DNA from: CAYJAY01 sp964370715
GTDB lineage: Bacteria; Bacillota; Clostridia; Oscillospirales; Ruminococcaceae
Reading direction: 5' to 3'
Assembly (NCBI GenBank): GCA_964370715.1
Contig: CAYJKJ010000004.1
Coordinates: forward strand, 62,001-126,000
DNA: 64,000 bases
The translations under genes and the position numbers were made by a program. The notes below the pieces were generated by a model. It worked only from the letters and a program-made list of their open reading frames with translations, did not search any database and was not told the origin of the DNA. Below are positions 8,132 through 17,512 of this stretch, in pieces (position 1 is the first letter of the stretch; every line of letters starts with the position of its first letter).

Positions 8132-9661
8132 ATGAAATCAAGAATTGTGTTGTTTTTTGAAAGATACTACAATTTCAATACAGCGATTTTTTGCATTTTT
8201 TTTATATATTTCCAAACAAAGATGTTGCACTTTTTAAATCCGGAGTTAATGACATTCTATATTAATAACTATCTAAATTATCTATATGCTGCAGCACTCG
8301 GTATAATTTTGATAAAAGAATACAAGGTGTTTTTAAAAGCAAAAGAATTTAAAATTATAATATTATTTTTGTTGTGGATGTTATTTGTTGGATTATTAAA
8401 CTATTGGTTTAGTATGGCTGTTGTCATCAATGTTTTGTTTATGTCGTTGATTTCGTTTATGATTCCTTTCTTACTGACTGACCAAAATAAACAACGATAT
8501 ACTTTGATTATTTTAATTCCGACGATATTATTTTTAACAGTATTGGCGGTTTTAGGTATCTATGCATTCATAATCAATTCAGATTTAAGGCCATTAACTT
8601 CATATATGCCACATATAGACATTCATAGAGATCAATCAAGATTGAGTGTGTTTTGGCACGTTAATTTAACTGCAATTATATATAATATTGTTTCAATAAT
8701 AGTGATTTCATTTTTGTTTTATCTAAAAAAGAAATATTTGAAAGTAGTTTTAGTTGTAATTTTAGCACTTTTTTTTATTGTTATGGCGTTGACACAGAGT
8801 CGAACATCTAATATTGGTTTTGCTGTGGCAATAGGTTTAATTATAGCATCTGCAGTGATTAAGAGGGATAAACTAAAAGGGAGTTCGAAAAAAACTCTAG
8901 CTTTCTTCCTTTCTTTTGCAGCCACAACTTTGTTAGTTTTGCTTTTATCTAGTGTTGTGCTTTTTATAATGAACAGCATTAGAATTAGTTTGTCTCACAA
9001 AGACTTTTCAAATTATCCGCTGGTGCTACAAATTCCTGAACAAACTAACATTGAAACAAGCGAAACAATTGTAGTTGAGACTAGCGATAATCTCTCAACC
9101 AATGAACCAATTATCGAAAATAATGACATAGTTAAAGAAGAGGATCTAGAGGTAGGTAGAAGTCTTAGTCACTGGCTCGACTTCAATGGGAGAACGGGTA
9201 TATGGATTGATCATCTTCAAATAATAAAGGCTCACCCATCAAGTTTTTTGTTTGGCTATAGGCTTCATCCATTAGACATACAACAAGAATTAAGAAATTT
9301 AACCGAAAGGGAAACACACCCTCATAGTGGGTATTTACACGCTTTATTATCGCTTGGCATTGTTGGATTATTGTTGTATGTTATGTTCTACGCTACGATT
9401 ATATTAAGAATATTTAATATAATAATAAAAGGTTCTGCTTTTACCAATAATATCATTTTCTATGGATCAATTGTAATATACTTTATGATAGCCGAATTGA
9501 TGGAGGTTTATGTTATATCTGTGAATAGCACTTGGAGTATGAATGAGTTTTTCGCTGTATTTCTAATGTATTGTAGCGGGATGGTTTGCTCACAGTCTGA
9601 GGCGTTTCAGTTGTTTGGGAGGAACGCAAAAAAACTCTGTAAAAAGCAACCTACGATATAA
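8132..9661 (+). CDS. Wzy/O-antigen ligase-like polymerase
   Basis: The 509-residue polytopic membrane protein has about ten hydrophobic segments and a long extracytoplasmic loop at about residues 290-400. This loop ends in ERETHPHSGYLHALLSLGIVG, containing the HPH-x-GYL segment typical of the Wzy_C/O-antigen ligase family. It probably polymerises or transfers the glycan unit made by the preceding genes. A ribosome site AAGGAG lies about 8 nt before the ATG. It is the last gene before a strand switch marked by a long hairpin. Confidence 0.85.
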   Translation: MKSRIVLFFERYYNFNTAIFCIFFIYFQTKMLHFLNPELMTFYINNYLNYLYAAALGIILIKEYKVFLKAKEFKIIILFLLWMLFVGLLNYWFSMAVVINVLFMSLISFMIPFLLTDQNKQRYTLIILIPTILFLTVLAVLGIYAFIINSDLRPLTSYMPHIDIHRDQSRLSVFWHVNLTAIIYNIVSIIVISFLFYLKKKYLKVVLVVILALFFIVMALTQSRTSNIGFAVAIGLIIASAVIKRDKLKGSSKKTLAFFLSFAATTLLVLLLSSVVLFIMNSIRISLSHKDFSNYPLVLQIPEQTNIETSETIVVETSDNLSTNEPIIENNDIVKEEDLEVGRSLSHWLDFNGRTGIWIDHLQIIKAHPSSFLFGYRLHPLDIQQELRNLTERETHPHSGYLHALLSLGIVGLLLYVMFYATIILRIFNIIIKGSAFTNNIIFYGSIVIYFMIAELMEVYVISVNSTWSMNEFFAVFLMYCSGMVCSQSEAFQLFGRNAKKLCKKQPTI

Positions 9662-9777
9662 AAATTATAATTACGTGCTAACATATATGAATAGCATTAT
9701 TTAACGGTCTTTTGATAAAGCTTTGTTTGCTATATACTAAATGATAGGGTGAACAAAACAGAGTAATAAAAATTAAA

Positions 9778-9854
9778 AAAGCAGAGCATATTTTGCGAAA
9801 TTTGTTCAATGGGGTTGTTTACACCATGAACAAAGGCAAAATATGCTCTGCTTT
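9778..9854. terminator. Bidirectional 19-bp stem-loop terminator
   Basis: A 19-bp perfect inverted repeat (9778-9796 with 9836-9854, core GCAGAGCATATTTTGC) encloses a second TGTTCA/TGAACA stem. A-rich flanks on the left become a T-run on the minus strand. It separates the converging glycan operon and CinA-SpoIID operon and could stop both. The 9662-9777 stretch before it holds no gene. Confidence 0.8.
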
Positions 9855-9895
9855 GATTTAGTAGAAAAGTTTCATCGCTGTTGTTTATTTCGTTT

Positions 9896-12800
9896 TTACC
9901 AATCGGCTCCGCCGAATTCTATGCCTAGATAATAGTGTTCTAGGATATCGATATAATCCCATTCTTCGACCTGTGCATAGTAGTGGGCGCCGTATTGGCT
10001 CATTCCTACGCCGTGGCCATATCCGGCGGTTGTTAGGTTGAACGACTGTGTTGCCGGGTCAAACGCAAGCTCGATTGCGCTGGAACGCAGGCCTAGCGTT
10101 TTGCGAAGGTCGGTTCCCGTTGTTGTGTGGGTTCCGTCGATAGAGACTGTGTTGACATAGCCATATTGATTGGTTGAAACAAACTGAATCCATTTCGAGG
10201 GATCCTCGCCAAGTGTTACGGGGTAGGCTTGCTCAAGCTCCGCCTTCATCTGGTCTACGGTTAGCGAATATTCATAGTTGAACGATTGTGACAACGTGTC
10301 ATGGGCGCTTTCGACCGAGTTTAGATAGGGTAGATCAGCTCCGAAAACGTTGGTTGCTACCTGTGTACCCTGTGCAACCAAAGCACAGTAGGGAGAAAAA
10401 ATTATGTTTCCGTTATAGTACATCGCTGTGTCGATAACCTCCGAAACGTTGGTTCTAACGATGCTGGAGGCCGGTTCTACAGGGAACTCGGGAGCGGTTT
10501 CAAACCTTAGCATATATTTAAGATAGGTAGTTGTTGCAACGGCTTGCGCCTTTATAGCTTCAACCGAAAGAGCAGAACCTATCTCGGCTTCGACAATCAT
10601 GCTGACGATCTCGAGCGGTGTGTTGGTTACAATCTCGCCCGTTGCGCTGTCGGTTATCGAAACCACTCCGTTTGTTGCGTTAAGATAACTTTCATCTGTT
10701 TGATAGGGGATTATCCCTTCGACAAAATAATCCGGAACATTTTCCAAAAGCGGGCTTTCGGCATCAACCGCCGGCATCTCGGAAAAGTCGATCGTTTCAA
10801 AGAAGTTTTGGTCGTTTGTTGAAAGCCAGTTTCTCCATTTATCCTGTTCGATGGGGATATTAATAACCGAGCTTGATCCGTTGTCTACATACCATTGATC
10901 ATGATATAACGGCGCCGGGTTTATTGTTACTGAATCGGGGAAAACCATCACGACTTCGCCGGGGCGAACCGCACGGGTTACAACGACAAGATATGTGTCG
11001 CCCCATTCTTCAAGCGGGGTAGCGAGCGTTAGAAATCTATCCCCGGTTTTAATGTCGACATCGATGTTGTAGATCGAGCGTATTTTAAAATCTATTATGA
11101 AGTTTGCAAGATCTTCGTTATCTTCAAATTCAGTTTTAGCAAAGTTTTGAACCGTTCCTAGCTGGTCATTTGCGTTTGCATAATAAACCGAAACAACTTT
11201 ATACTGTGAACTGCCGTTTAGCGTTTCAAAATCGACAACCATATTTTCAAGGGCATATTCTCGCTCGCTCATACCGATAAGAGGGCCAAACATCAAGTCG
11301 TCGTTTATGCTTGTGCCGTAGATTATGTTGTTGTCGGCTATGTCGGGGTTGGTTATATTCATATCCAAAAACGGACAACCTAGGGCGTTTTCGGATTTCT
11401 CGAAGTCGTGGTCGGTGTAGTATTCGTTGTCGGCAGATGACACTACTACGGTGTTGATTGTGTCGCCGACGCTTAACCAACCTATAGTGTCTTGGTTGGT
11501 TTGTTTAAGCTCGGTAAGACCTGCTGCGGTGTTGTTATTTTGAGCCGCTTGCTCATATGTAACCTCAACCGTGTTGTAGACGCTTCCTCTGAAATACTCA
11601 AAAGCAGAATTTCCGCCAAGATAGAGCGAACCGCCGGCGACGATTACCGCAATTGCCGAAACAATAGCCCTTGTTGTTTTTGACGACACTTTAAGCTTTG
11701 GTCGTCCGGGGTTGTCGAGATCGGCAATTTCACCCAAACGGAACTCACGAGAGCCGGCGATATCAAGGTTTGTTACAAAACGCCGTATCATATCAAGGGC
11801 GCTTTTAACCGAAATTTCTCGGATAAACTCCCTCGTTCTCGTTGCACCGAAACGAAACTCTTTAACTACTACACCGTCGTGGTCGGAAACTGCTATATAA
11901 ACGGTGCCTATAGTTTTGTTGAAGAATCCTTCGCTTGTAGGGCCTGCGATACCCGTTATACCAACGCCGATGTCCGCCTTTGAATTTTTCATAGCGCCTT
12001 TTGCCATCTCGGCGGCAACGACAGAGCTTATGGCGGAATAATCAGTTAGTATCGAGCGTTCGACATCGAGGAGAGAGTTTTTTGCCCAATCTGCATAGGA
12101 TATAACGCCGAGTTCAAATACATCCGAAACGCCGGGGATTTCGGTTAGCGATGCAGACAAAAGCCCGCCTGTGCAACTTTCCGCAACCGCTACTTTTGCG
12201 CCTACTCTTTTAAGCGTTTCGACAACGGCTTTGTTCATGCTGCTTCCATCATCGGAATAGATAAATTCGCCTACAATGTTGCGAATCTTTTGAGCGTGTT
12301 CGTTACACATAAGCTGGGCAATAGCTATTTCATCGGCGTATGCTGAAATCCTTATGCTAACCTCACCCGTTCCGGCATAGAGCGCCGCTCTTGGGTTTTC
12401 GGCATAAAGAAGATGTTTTATCTTAAGTTCAAGATCGCTTTCGCCTATTCCGAAAACCTTTAGCTCTCTTGAGGCTACTCGTTCTTCGATAAAAAGTTCA
12501 AGCTGTGGGGCTACTTCGTTGTCGAACATCGGCTCGAGTTCGTTCGGAGGCCCCGGCATAAGGATGATTGCTTGGTTACCACGCCTTAGGAATATACCGG
12601 GCGCAGTTCCAAAAGCGTTGAAGATAGGTTCGCTTCCCTCGATAACCTGTGCTTGCTTTAGGTTGTTGTCCGGCATCTTTGCGCCTCGTGAGGTGAAATA
12701 GGTTTCGATGTTTTTGGCTATCGCTTCGTTATGTATTAGTTGAAGACCCAAAACCTCCGCTACCGCTTCTTTTGTTAAATCGTCGTCGGTGGGGCCTAGC

Positions 12801-13003
12801 CCTCCTGTGAATATTATAATATGGCTTCTTGAAACAGCAAGTTCAAGGGCGGCGAAGATATCCTCTCGATAGTCGCCAACCGATGAATGCCGATGGACTT
12901 CAAAGCCCATGTCGGAAAGCCTTTTTGATAAATATGTTGTGTTGGTGTTGGGGGTGTAGCCTTTAAGTAGTTCGTTTCCGACAGAAATTATCTCTGCTCT
13001 CAT
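9896..13003 (-). CDS. CinA / degenerate sortase-B-like / SpoIID triple fusion
   Basis: One uninterrupted 1035-residue frame. Residues 1-410 are full CinA: the MoCF-like domain with FTGGLGPTDDD at 65-75 and LMPGPPNE at 148-155, and the NMN-deamidase domain with AESCTGG at 274-280 and GITGIAGP at 348-355. A hydrophobic helix follows at 443-463. Residues 498-690 resemble class B sortase (DTIGWL, DHDFEKSENALGCPFLD, IIYG, MFGPL, VVVTRAV), but the catalytic His is T564 and the Cys position is P663, while R677 remains. Residues 790-1035 are SpoIID/LytB: E807, VEAIKAQAVATTTYL and GYGHGVGMSQYGA. SpoIID is a peptidoglycan lytic transglycosylase. The TM helix would place CinA inside the cell and the rest outside. 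An internal TTG start near residue 422 could produce the extracytoplasmic half alone. Confidence 0.9.
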   Translation of the reverse strand: MRAEIISVGNELLKGYTPNTNTTYLSKRLSDMGFEVHRHSSVGDYREDIFAALELAVSRSHIIIFTGGLGPTDDDLTKEAVAEVLGLQLIHNEAIAKNIETYFTSRGAKMPDNNLKQAQVIEGSEPIFNAFGTAPGIFLRRGNQAIILMPGPPNELEPMFDNEVAPQLELFIEERVASRELKVFGIGESDLELKIKHLLYAENPRAALYAGTGEVSIRISAYADEIAIAQLMCNEHAQKIRNIVGEFIYSDDGSSMNKAVVETLKRVGAKVAVAESCTGGLLSASLTEIPGVSDVFELGVISYADWAKNSLLDVERSILTDYSAISSVVAAEMAKGAMKNSKADIGVGITGIAGPTSEGFFNKTIGTVYIAVSDHDGVVVKEFRFGATRTREFIREISVKSALDMIRRFVTNLDIAGSREFRLGEIADLDNPGRPKLKVSSKTTRAIVSAIAVIVAGGSLYLGGNSAFEYFRGSVYNTVEVTYEQAAQNNNTAAGLTELKQTNQDTIGWLSVGDTINTVVVSSADNEYYTDHDFEKSENALGCPFLDMNITNPDIADNNIIYGTSINDDLMFGPLIGMSEREYALENMVVDFETLNGSSQYKVVSVYYANANDQLGTVQNFAKTEFEDNEDLANFIIDFKIRSIYNIDVDIKTGDRFLTLATPLEEWGDTYLVVVTRAVRPGEVVMVFPDSVTINPAPLYHDQWYVDNGSSSVINIPIEQDKWRNWLSTNDQNFFETIDFSEMPAVDAESPLLENVPDYFVEGIIPYQTDESYLNATNGVVSITDSATGEIVTNTPLEIVSMIVEAEIGSALSVEAIKAQAVATTTYLKYMLRFETAPEFPVEPASSIVRTNVSEVIDTAMYYNGNIIFSPYCALVAQGTQVATNVFGADLPYLNSVESAHDTLSQSFNYEYSLTVDQMKAELEQAYPVTLGEDPSKWIQFVSTNQYGYVNTVSIDGTHTTTGTDLRKTLGLRSSAIELAFDPATQSFNLTTAGYGHGVGMSQYGAHYYAQVEEWDYIDILEHYYLGIEFGGADW

Positions 13004-13050
13004 AAATTATTACAATGCTCCTTTGCCGTTTATAACAATAGTGGGTGGTG

Positions 13051-14238
13051 TTAGTTGTCTATCTTTGAAAAATGAAACATATCTATTTTTAGCTGTTCCG
13101 ATGCTTGCTGTTCCAGCGTTTCATAGTCGTAGAGCTGTTCTGCTTGCAAAACGTTCTCGAGTTTCGGCTTTGTTTTGGGATGCTTTGGTGTGAACACTGT
13201 GCAACAATCTTCATATGGAAGAATAGAGGTTTCAAACGTGTCTATCTTTCGGGCGATATCTACGATTTCGGTCTTGTCCATTCCGATTAGCGGACGGAAA
13301 ATCGGGATTTCTGCCGCCTGGTCTGTGCAGGCTATCGCCATAACGGTTTGCGAAGCAACCTGTGCTAGGCTTTCCCCCGTCACCAACGCTTGGCAAAATT
13401 CTTTTTGTGCAACGATGTTTGCTATTCTAACCATCGAACGTCTCATTAATATTGTAAACAATTCCTCGGGGCATTTTTTGCCGATTTCAAGCTGGATATC
13501 GGTAAAAGGTATCGAAACAAGCGCAAAAGTTCCGGTGTATAGCGAAAGTTTTCCGGCAAGCGCCTTGACCTTTTCAAAAGCTCTGTCGCTTGTGTAGGGG
13601 GGCGACATGAAATGCAGCCCACAAAGATCAAGCCCTCGTTTTGCCATCATGTAGCCGGCAACAGGGCTATCTATTCCGCCTGAAAGCATTAGCATACCTC
13701 TGCCGGAACTGCCGGTCGGCATACCTCCCGACGCTTGAATCTTTCCGCTATGGATATAAGCGGCGTAATCTCGAACCTCAACAACGACATTTATTTCGGG
13801 ATTTTTAACCGAAACTTTAAGATGTGGAAATTTCGAGAGAAGATATCCGCCCAGTTGTTTTGAGAGTTCCATAGAATCGAGCGGGAATTTCTTGTCGGCT
13901 CGTTTTGCCGAAACTTTAAATGTTTTGGCGTTTTGGAGTTGTTCCGAAAGATAGCTGTTTGCACCTTCGCAGATTTTTTCGAAATCTTTTTCAACGATCA
14001 AACAACGGTTAATAGCGGATATTCCAAAAATTCTTTTAAGATGGAACAACGCTTTTTCGATGTCGCTTTGCTCGTCTTGTGGTTCTATATATATAGTCGA
14101 TTGCGCTTTATACACTTTAAACGCTCCGCAAGTTTCGCATCTTTTGCGAATAGATTTAAGCAAAGCACTTTCAAAACTGCTTTTGTTTAATCCTTTAAGC
14201 GCTAGTTCTCCATATTTTGCAAGTAGAATTTCGTTCAT
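13051..14238 (-). CDS. thiI: tRNA 4-thiouridine synthase ThiI
   Basis: From the chosen start the protein has 395 residues. It opens with MNEILLAKYGELALKGLNK, has a THUMP domain to about residue 165, and then the PP-loop ATPase motif MLMLSGGIDSPVAGYMMAKRG. There is no C-terminal rhodanese domain, as in other Firmicutes ThiI. The enzyme thiolates U8 of tRNA using sulfur from a cysteine desulfurase, which is encoded just upstream. The start at 14238 is preferred over ATG 14250 because the latter abuts the AAGGA ribosome site. The 47-nt gap to the CinA fusion suggests one transcript. Confidence 0.92.
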   Translation of the reverse strand: MNEILLAKYGELALKGLNKSSFESALLKSIRKRCETCGAFKVYKAQSTIYIEPQDEQSDIEKALFHLKRIFGISAINRCLIVEKDFEKICEGANSYLSEQLQNAKTFKVSAKRADKKFPLDSMELSKQLGGYLLSKFPHLKVSVKNPEINVVVEVRDYAAYIHSGKIQASGGMPTGSSGRGMLMLSGGIDSPVAGYMMAKRGLDLCGLHFMSPPYTSDRAFEKVKALAGKLSLYTGTFALVSIPFTDIQLEIGKKCPEELFTILMRRSMVRIANIVAQKEFCQALVTGESLAQVASQTVMAIACTDQAAEIPIFRPLIGMDKTEIVDIARKIDTFETSILPYEDCCTVFTPKHPKTKPKLENVLQAEQLYDYETLEQQASEQLKIDMFHFSKIDN

Positions 14239-14311
14239 TATTTTAACCATTCCTTATCTAGTTCGGTTTTGTCTAAAAGTTTTTTAACGTGACAAATTCG
14301 TGCTATGTTTT

Positions 14312-15436
14312 TTATTTTTTTCTCATTAAACTTTGTTTTGCAACTTCGATTTGTTCAACTAGTTTTTCGATATCCTCCGGTTTATTTTGTTTCGAAAAAC
14401 TTATTCTAAGAGCTGAATCGATAATGTTGGTCGAAAGCCCCATTGCGGTTAGCGTTTGGCTTTTGGCGCCTTTTGAGCAAGCAGACCCTCCGGCAACATA
14501 TATATCGGAACGCTCCAAAAAGTGAATTAATGTTTCGCTGTTATACCCTAAAACCGAAAAGTTAAGGATATAGGGCGACGAGTTTTCGGGGGAGTTGATC
14601 GTTATGTCGCTAAGATTTGAAAGCTTTTCACAAGCTAGTTTTTTTAACAACTTTGCGTTTTCAAAATTATTAGTTTTATCGAACAGTTGAACAGCTTTTG
14701 CAAATGCGACCGCAAACGCTACGTTTTCTGTTCCGCTTCGCATCCCTTTTTCTTGGCCTCCACCAAACATTATAGGCTTAATGTTATAGCCTTTTCTGAG
14801 GTATAACCCGCCAATACCTTTTGGCGCATGAAGTTTATGTCCGCTTATCGAAACGCTGTCGATAGTGTTTTGGGCAAGATCTATATCGTATTTCAAAAAA
14901 CCTTGAACCATGTCGCAATGGACTGCGGTTCGCTGGTTTTTTTGTTTTACCGCTTTTGCAATGGCGCTTATATCGCAAACCGCTCCCGTTTCGTTGTTAA
15001 CTCGCATAACCGTTACGGCGGCGGTTTTGCTACCGACTAGGTCAAGAACCTCTTGAGGGTCGATTATTCCGTTTTTAGGTTTAACCTCTCGAACCAAAAA
15101 ACCTTTTGATTTCATCTCCCTTACCGTTGTTAAAACGCTGGGGTGTTCAAAGCTCGATACAATGATCTCGTTTGCCCAAGCTTTTCGAGCTTCTAGCGCA
15201 CCAATAATGGCGATGTTGTTGGATTCGGTTCCGCCCGAAGTGAAATAAAATTCCGACGAAAGACAACCCAGCGAAGAGGAAATTGTTTTTCGAGCATTTG
15301 AAAGTTGTTGTTCCGCTTCGACACCTTTTATGTATAGGGAACTCGGATTCCCGAAAACTTGTTCCATAATTCTTAAAGCTTCGCTTGAAACTTGTTTTGA
15401 AACCATCGTTGTTGCAGCATTATCAAGATATATCAT
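14312..15436 (-). CDS. Cysteine desulfurase (NifS/IscS family)
   Basis: The 374-residue PLP enzyme starts MIYLDNAATT. It has GGTESNN, the PLP lysine in SISGHKLHAPKG and SGTENVAFAVAFAKA, and the catalytic cysteine loop GGSACSKG. A longer frame extends 23 residues upstream to 15505, but that part runs through the promoter and does not resemble the family. It lies first in an operon with thiI, so its likely job is persulfide supply for tRNA thiolation. Fe-S cluster work is possible as well. Confidence 0.93.
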   Translation of the reverse strand: MIYLDNAATTMVSKQVSSEALRIMEQVFGNPSSLYIKGVEAEQQLSNARKTISSSLGCLSSEFYFTSGGTESNNIAIIGALEARKAWANEIIVSSFEHPSVLTTVREMKSKGFLVREVKPKNGIIDPQEVLDLVGSKTAAVTVMRVNNETGAVCDISAIAKAVKQKNQRTAVHCDMVQGFLKYDIDLAQNTIDSVSISGHKLHAPKGIGGLYLRKGYNIKPIMFGGGQEKGMRSGTENVAFAVAFAKAVQLFDKTNNFENAKLLKKLACEKLSNLSDITINSPENSSPYILNFSVLGYNSETLIHFLERSDIYVAGGSACSKGAKSQTLTAMGLSTNIIDSALRISFSKQNKPEDIEKLVEQIEVAKQSLMRKK

Positions 15437-15476
15437 TAATCGACCCCGTCTATAATAAAAACTCGTATACCTATCT

Positions 15477-15505
15477 ATTATATAATATATATTGATTTTT
15501 TTCAA
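15477..15505 (-). promoter_or_regulatory. Promoter for cysteine desulfurase-thiI operon
   Basis: On the minus strand TTGAAA and TATAAT are separated by exactly 17 bp. The predicted start lies about 35 nt upstream of the cysteine desulfurase ATG. This is a sigma-A-type match seen directly in sequence. Confidence 0.65.
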
Positions 15506-15561
15506 ATTATAAGCATGAGTTTAAAAATTTTTTGAAAAATTTTGCAAATTTAAAATCATGA

Positions 15562-15590
15562 CATATTTTTTACTGCTTGTTTCGTATATT
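15562..15590 (+). promoter_or_regulatory. Possible sigma-E-type promoter upstream of spoIIP
   Basis: CATATT and CGTATATT are separated by 15 bp, 34 nt before the spoIIP ATG. This resembles the mother-cell sigma-E pattern (ATATT, 14-15 bp, CATACANT), with two mismatches in the -10 element. SpoIIP genes are sigma-E dependent in Bacillus. Confidence 0.4.
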
Positions 15591-15623
15591 TAAGAAAACT
15601 ATAAAAAAAGGATTTTCAAAAAT

Positions 15624-16790
15624 ATGGATAGACAAAGAATAGTTATTTATTTGAAGATACTAGCAGTTATGATCGTTTTGCTGTCGGGAATATTTGGTTT
15701 TGTTTTAAGCGCTATTAAAAATCCTGAACATTATATTTCGCTTTTATCGGTTGTTGGAACGGGGACAAATTCTTTGTATCCGGCGCTTGTATCGTCGAAA
15801 ACCTCTATCGATAACGAGACGGCGCAACAAACCCTCGAACAACAAAGCGACGACCAAGTCTTTAATCCCGAGCATGGGTTGGTTATCGAACAAATAGAAA
15901 ACCTTAAACCGTCGGAAGAGATGGTCGACAACAACTCATCTTTTTTTGCAGACAAAGAAACGGCGATAGCGCTTATACCTATTCAACAAAGAAAACCTAC
16001 CGAAGAGGTTTCTTTGAACGTTTCGACCGAAAGCGAATACTATCTTAAATTTGGAAACGGCATAACGTTAAACAAAACGTCTATCGATAACGATGAGGCA
16101 ATACAACAACTGGAACAACCCCCGCCCTATACAATAGAGCTTAATTCCGACCAACCACAGGTTTTAATTTTCCACACCCACGCAACTGAAAGTTTCGATA
16201 GGTTTGATGCCGGATTTTATGATGTTAACTATCCGACACGTTCGACCGACAGCAAAACCAACATCGTTAAAGTTGGGGAAACTATCGTTAAAACACTTAA
16301 TGAAAATGGAATAAATACAGTTCATGCAACCGACTATCATGACTATCCTTCTTATGATGGCTCATACTATCGAAGCGCAGACACCGTAGCAGAATACATG
16401 GAGAAATATCCGTCTATAAAAGTTTTTTTAGATATACATCGAGACGGGCTAGAAAGGGAGGACGGCACACGCATTAAACCTATTGTTAATATAGATGGGA
16501 AAAAGGTTGCGCAGATAATGTTGGTTTGCAATGCCGACGACGGGACACTTTGGCATCCTGACTTTTATGAAAACTTTCGGTTAGCCGCTCGTTTGCAAAG
16601 TTCGCTTGAAACGCACTATCCCGGAATTACAAGGCCTATTCTTTTTGATTATCGAGACTACAACCAGTTTATGGCTCCCGGTATGTTGCTAGTTGAGGTA
16701 GGTTCACACGGCAACTCGCTTGAGGAGGCGATTATCTCGGCCGCCTATTTTGGAACAGCTCTTGTTGAGACGCTTAAAGAGCTGTCTTAA
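15624..16790 (+). CDS. spoIIP: Stage II sporulation protein P
   Basis: The 388-residue protein has an N-terminal membrane anchor (residues 10-32) and a variable linker. The SpoIIP amidase/endopeptidase domain starts at about residue 170 and includes QVLIFHTHATESF, FLDIHRDG and the C-terminal LVEVGSHGNSLEEA. SpoIIP cleaves peptidoglycan during engulfment together with SpoIID, which removes stripped glycan. Here the SpoIID module is carried by the CinA fusion encoded divergently 2.6 kb away. An AAAGGA ribosome site lies about 11 nt before the ATG. Confidence 0.92.
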   Translation: MDRQRIVIYLKILAVMIVLLSGIFGFVLSAIKNPEHYISLLSVVGTGTNSLYPALVSSKTSIDNETAQQTLEQQSDDQVFNPEHGLVIEQIENLKPSEEMVDNNSSFFADKETAIALIPIQQRKPTEEVSLNVSTESEYYLKFGNGITLNKTSIDNDEAIQQLEQPPPYTIELNSDQPQVLIFHTHATESFDRFDAGFYDVNYPTRSTDSKTNIVKVGETIVKTLNENGINTVHATDYHDYPSYDGSYYRSADTVAEYMEKYPSIKVFLDIHRDGLEREDGTRIKPIVNIDGKKVAQIMLVCNADDGTLWHPDFYENFRLAARLQSSLETHYPGITRPILFDYRDYNQFMAPGMLLVEVGSHGNSLEEAIISAAYFGTALVETLKELS

Positions 16791-16793
16791 ATA

Positions 16794-17156
16794 TTATCGC
16801 TCTTTATTAGAGATAAGTTCTTTTATGCCGACTACTATAACAAAAATTGCAAAGATATTTCTTAGAATGTCGCTTTTGATTGAGGCGGCTAAACTAAACC
16901 CAAAATACACAAACAATGCCCCCGACACAGCCATTATCAAACATACCTTTATATTAAGTAGTTTGTTTTTTATATGAAATATAACAGCAAGTAAAGAAAT
17001 AGGGAGAAAAAACAGAAGGTTTAAAGCGCCGACCGATTGTTGGGGGATGTCGGTTGTAAGGGCAAAATACAGCAGAAACAAAAACCCTCCGCCAAGCCCC
17101 ATCGATGCTAGCATTCCGCACAAAAACCCAATTAAACAGCTTATCCAAAACATCAT
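16794..17156 (-). CDS. TSUP-family half transporter, second half
   Basis: The 120-residue membrane protein has about four hydrophobic segments and the CGMLASMGLGGGFLFLLYFAL motif of the TauE/SafE (TSUP) family, which normally contains two such halves in one 240-260 residue chain. The start ATG at 17156 overlaps the stop of the preceding half by 4 nt. An upstream-extended reading to 17321 is antisense of nothing but overlaps the neighbour and has no membrane character. Substrate unknown; the family exports sulfur-containing or organic anions. Confidence 0.8.
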   Translation of the reverse strand: MMFWISCLIGFLCGMLASMGLGGGFLFLLYFALTTDIPQQSVGALNLLFFLPISLLAVIFHIKNKLLNIKVCLIMAVSGALFVYFGFSLAASIKSDILRNIFAIFVIVVGIKELISNKER

Positions 17157-17512
17157 CTTAGCAACATCACCGCCCCCGATAAAATCAGCAATACGCCGAA
17201 TATCTTTTTTAAACGATTGTTGTTTATCTCGGCTAGAACAGACGAACCGACAACGGCGCCAAAAATACCAAAAGGAATGAAAGTTTTTGCTTGGGATATC
17301 TCGACAAAACCATTGTTCCAATAAAAAACAAAGCTAATGGCGCTTAGAACCAGCATAACAAAAGTTGAGCTTGCATGAACCTCTCTTTCATCTGATAAAA
17401 TCTTTTTGAGAAACAATACCGACATAATTCCGCCGCCGCTTCCAAAAAGTCCATTTAAAAAGCCGCACAGAGCACCACCTACTATTAGCTTAATCAAGCT
17501 TGCTAATGGCAT
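17153..17512 (-). CDS. TSUP-family half transporter, first half
   Basis: The 119-residue membrane protein begins with a Leu/Ile-rich helix and carries GFLNGLFGSGGGIMSVLFL, the N-terminal TSUP repeat. It stops at TGA inside an ATGA that starts the second half, so the two are translationally coupled. The pair together matches the length of a single TauE/SafE protein. Split pairs occur in Clostridia. It faces the HTH regulator region across a 260-nt spacer. Confidence 0.8.
   Translation of the reverse strand: MPLASLIKLIVGGALCGFLNGLFGSGGGIMSVLFLKKILSDEREVHASSTFVMLVLSAISFVFYWNNGFVEISQAKTFIPFGIFGAVVGSSVLAEINNNRLKKIFGVLLILSGAVMLLR

Noticed and set aside
9662..9777. Possible tRNA or small RNA between the glycan operon and the hairpin
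   Set aside because: No cloverleaf or T-loop motif could be read, and the stretch is plain AT-rich spacer.
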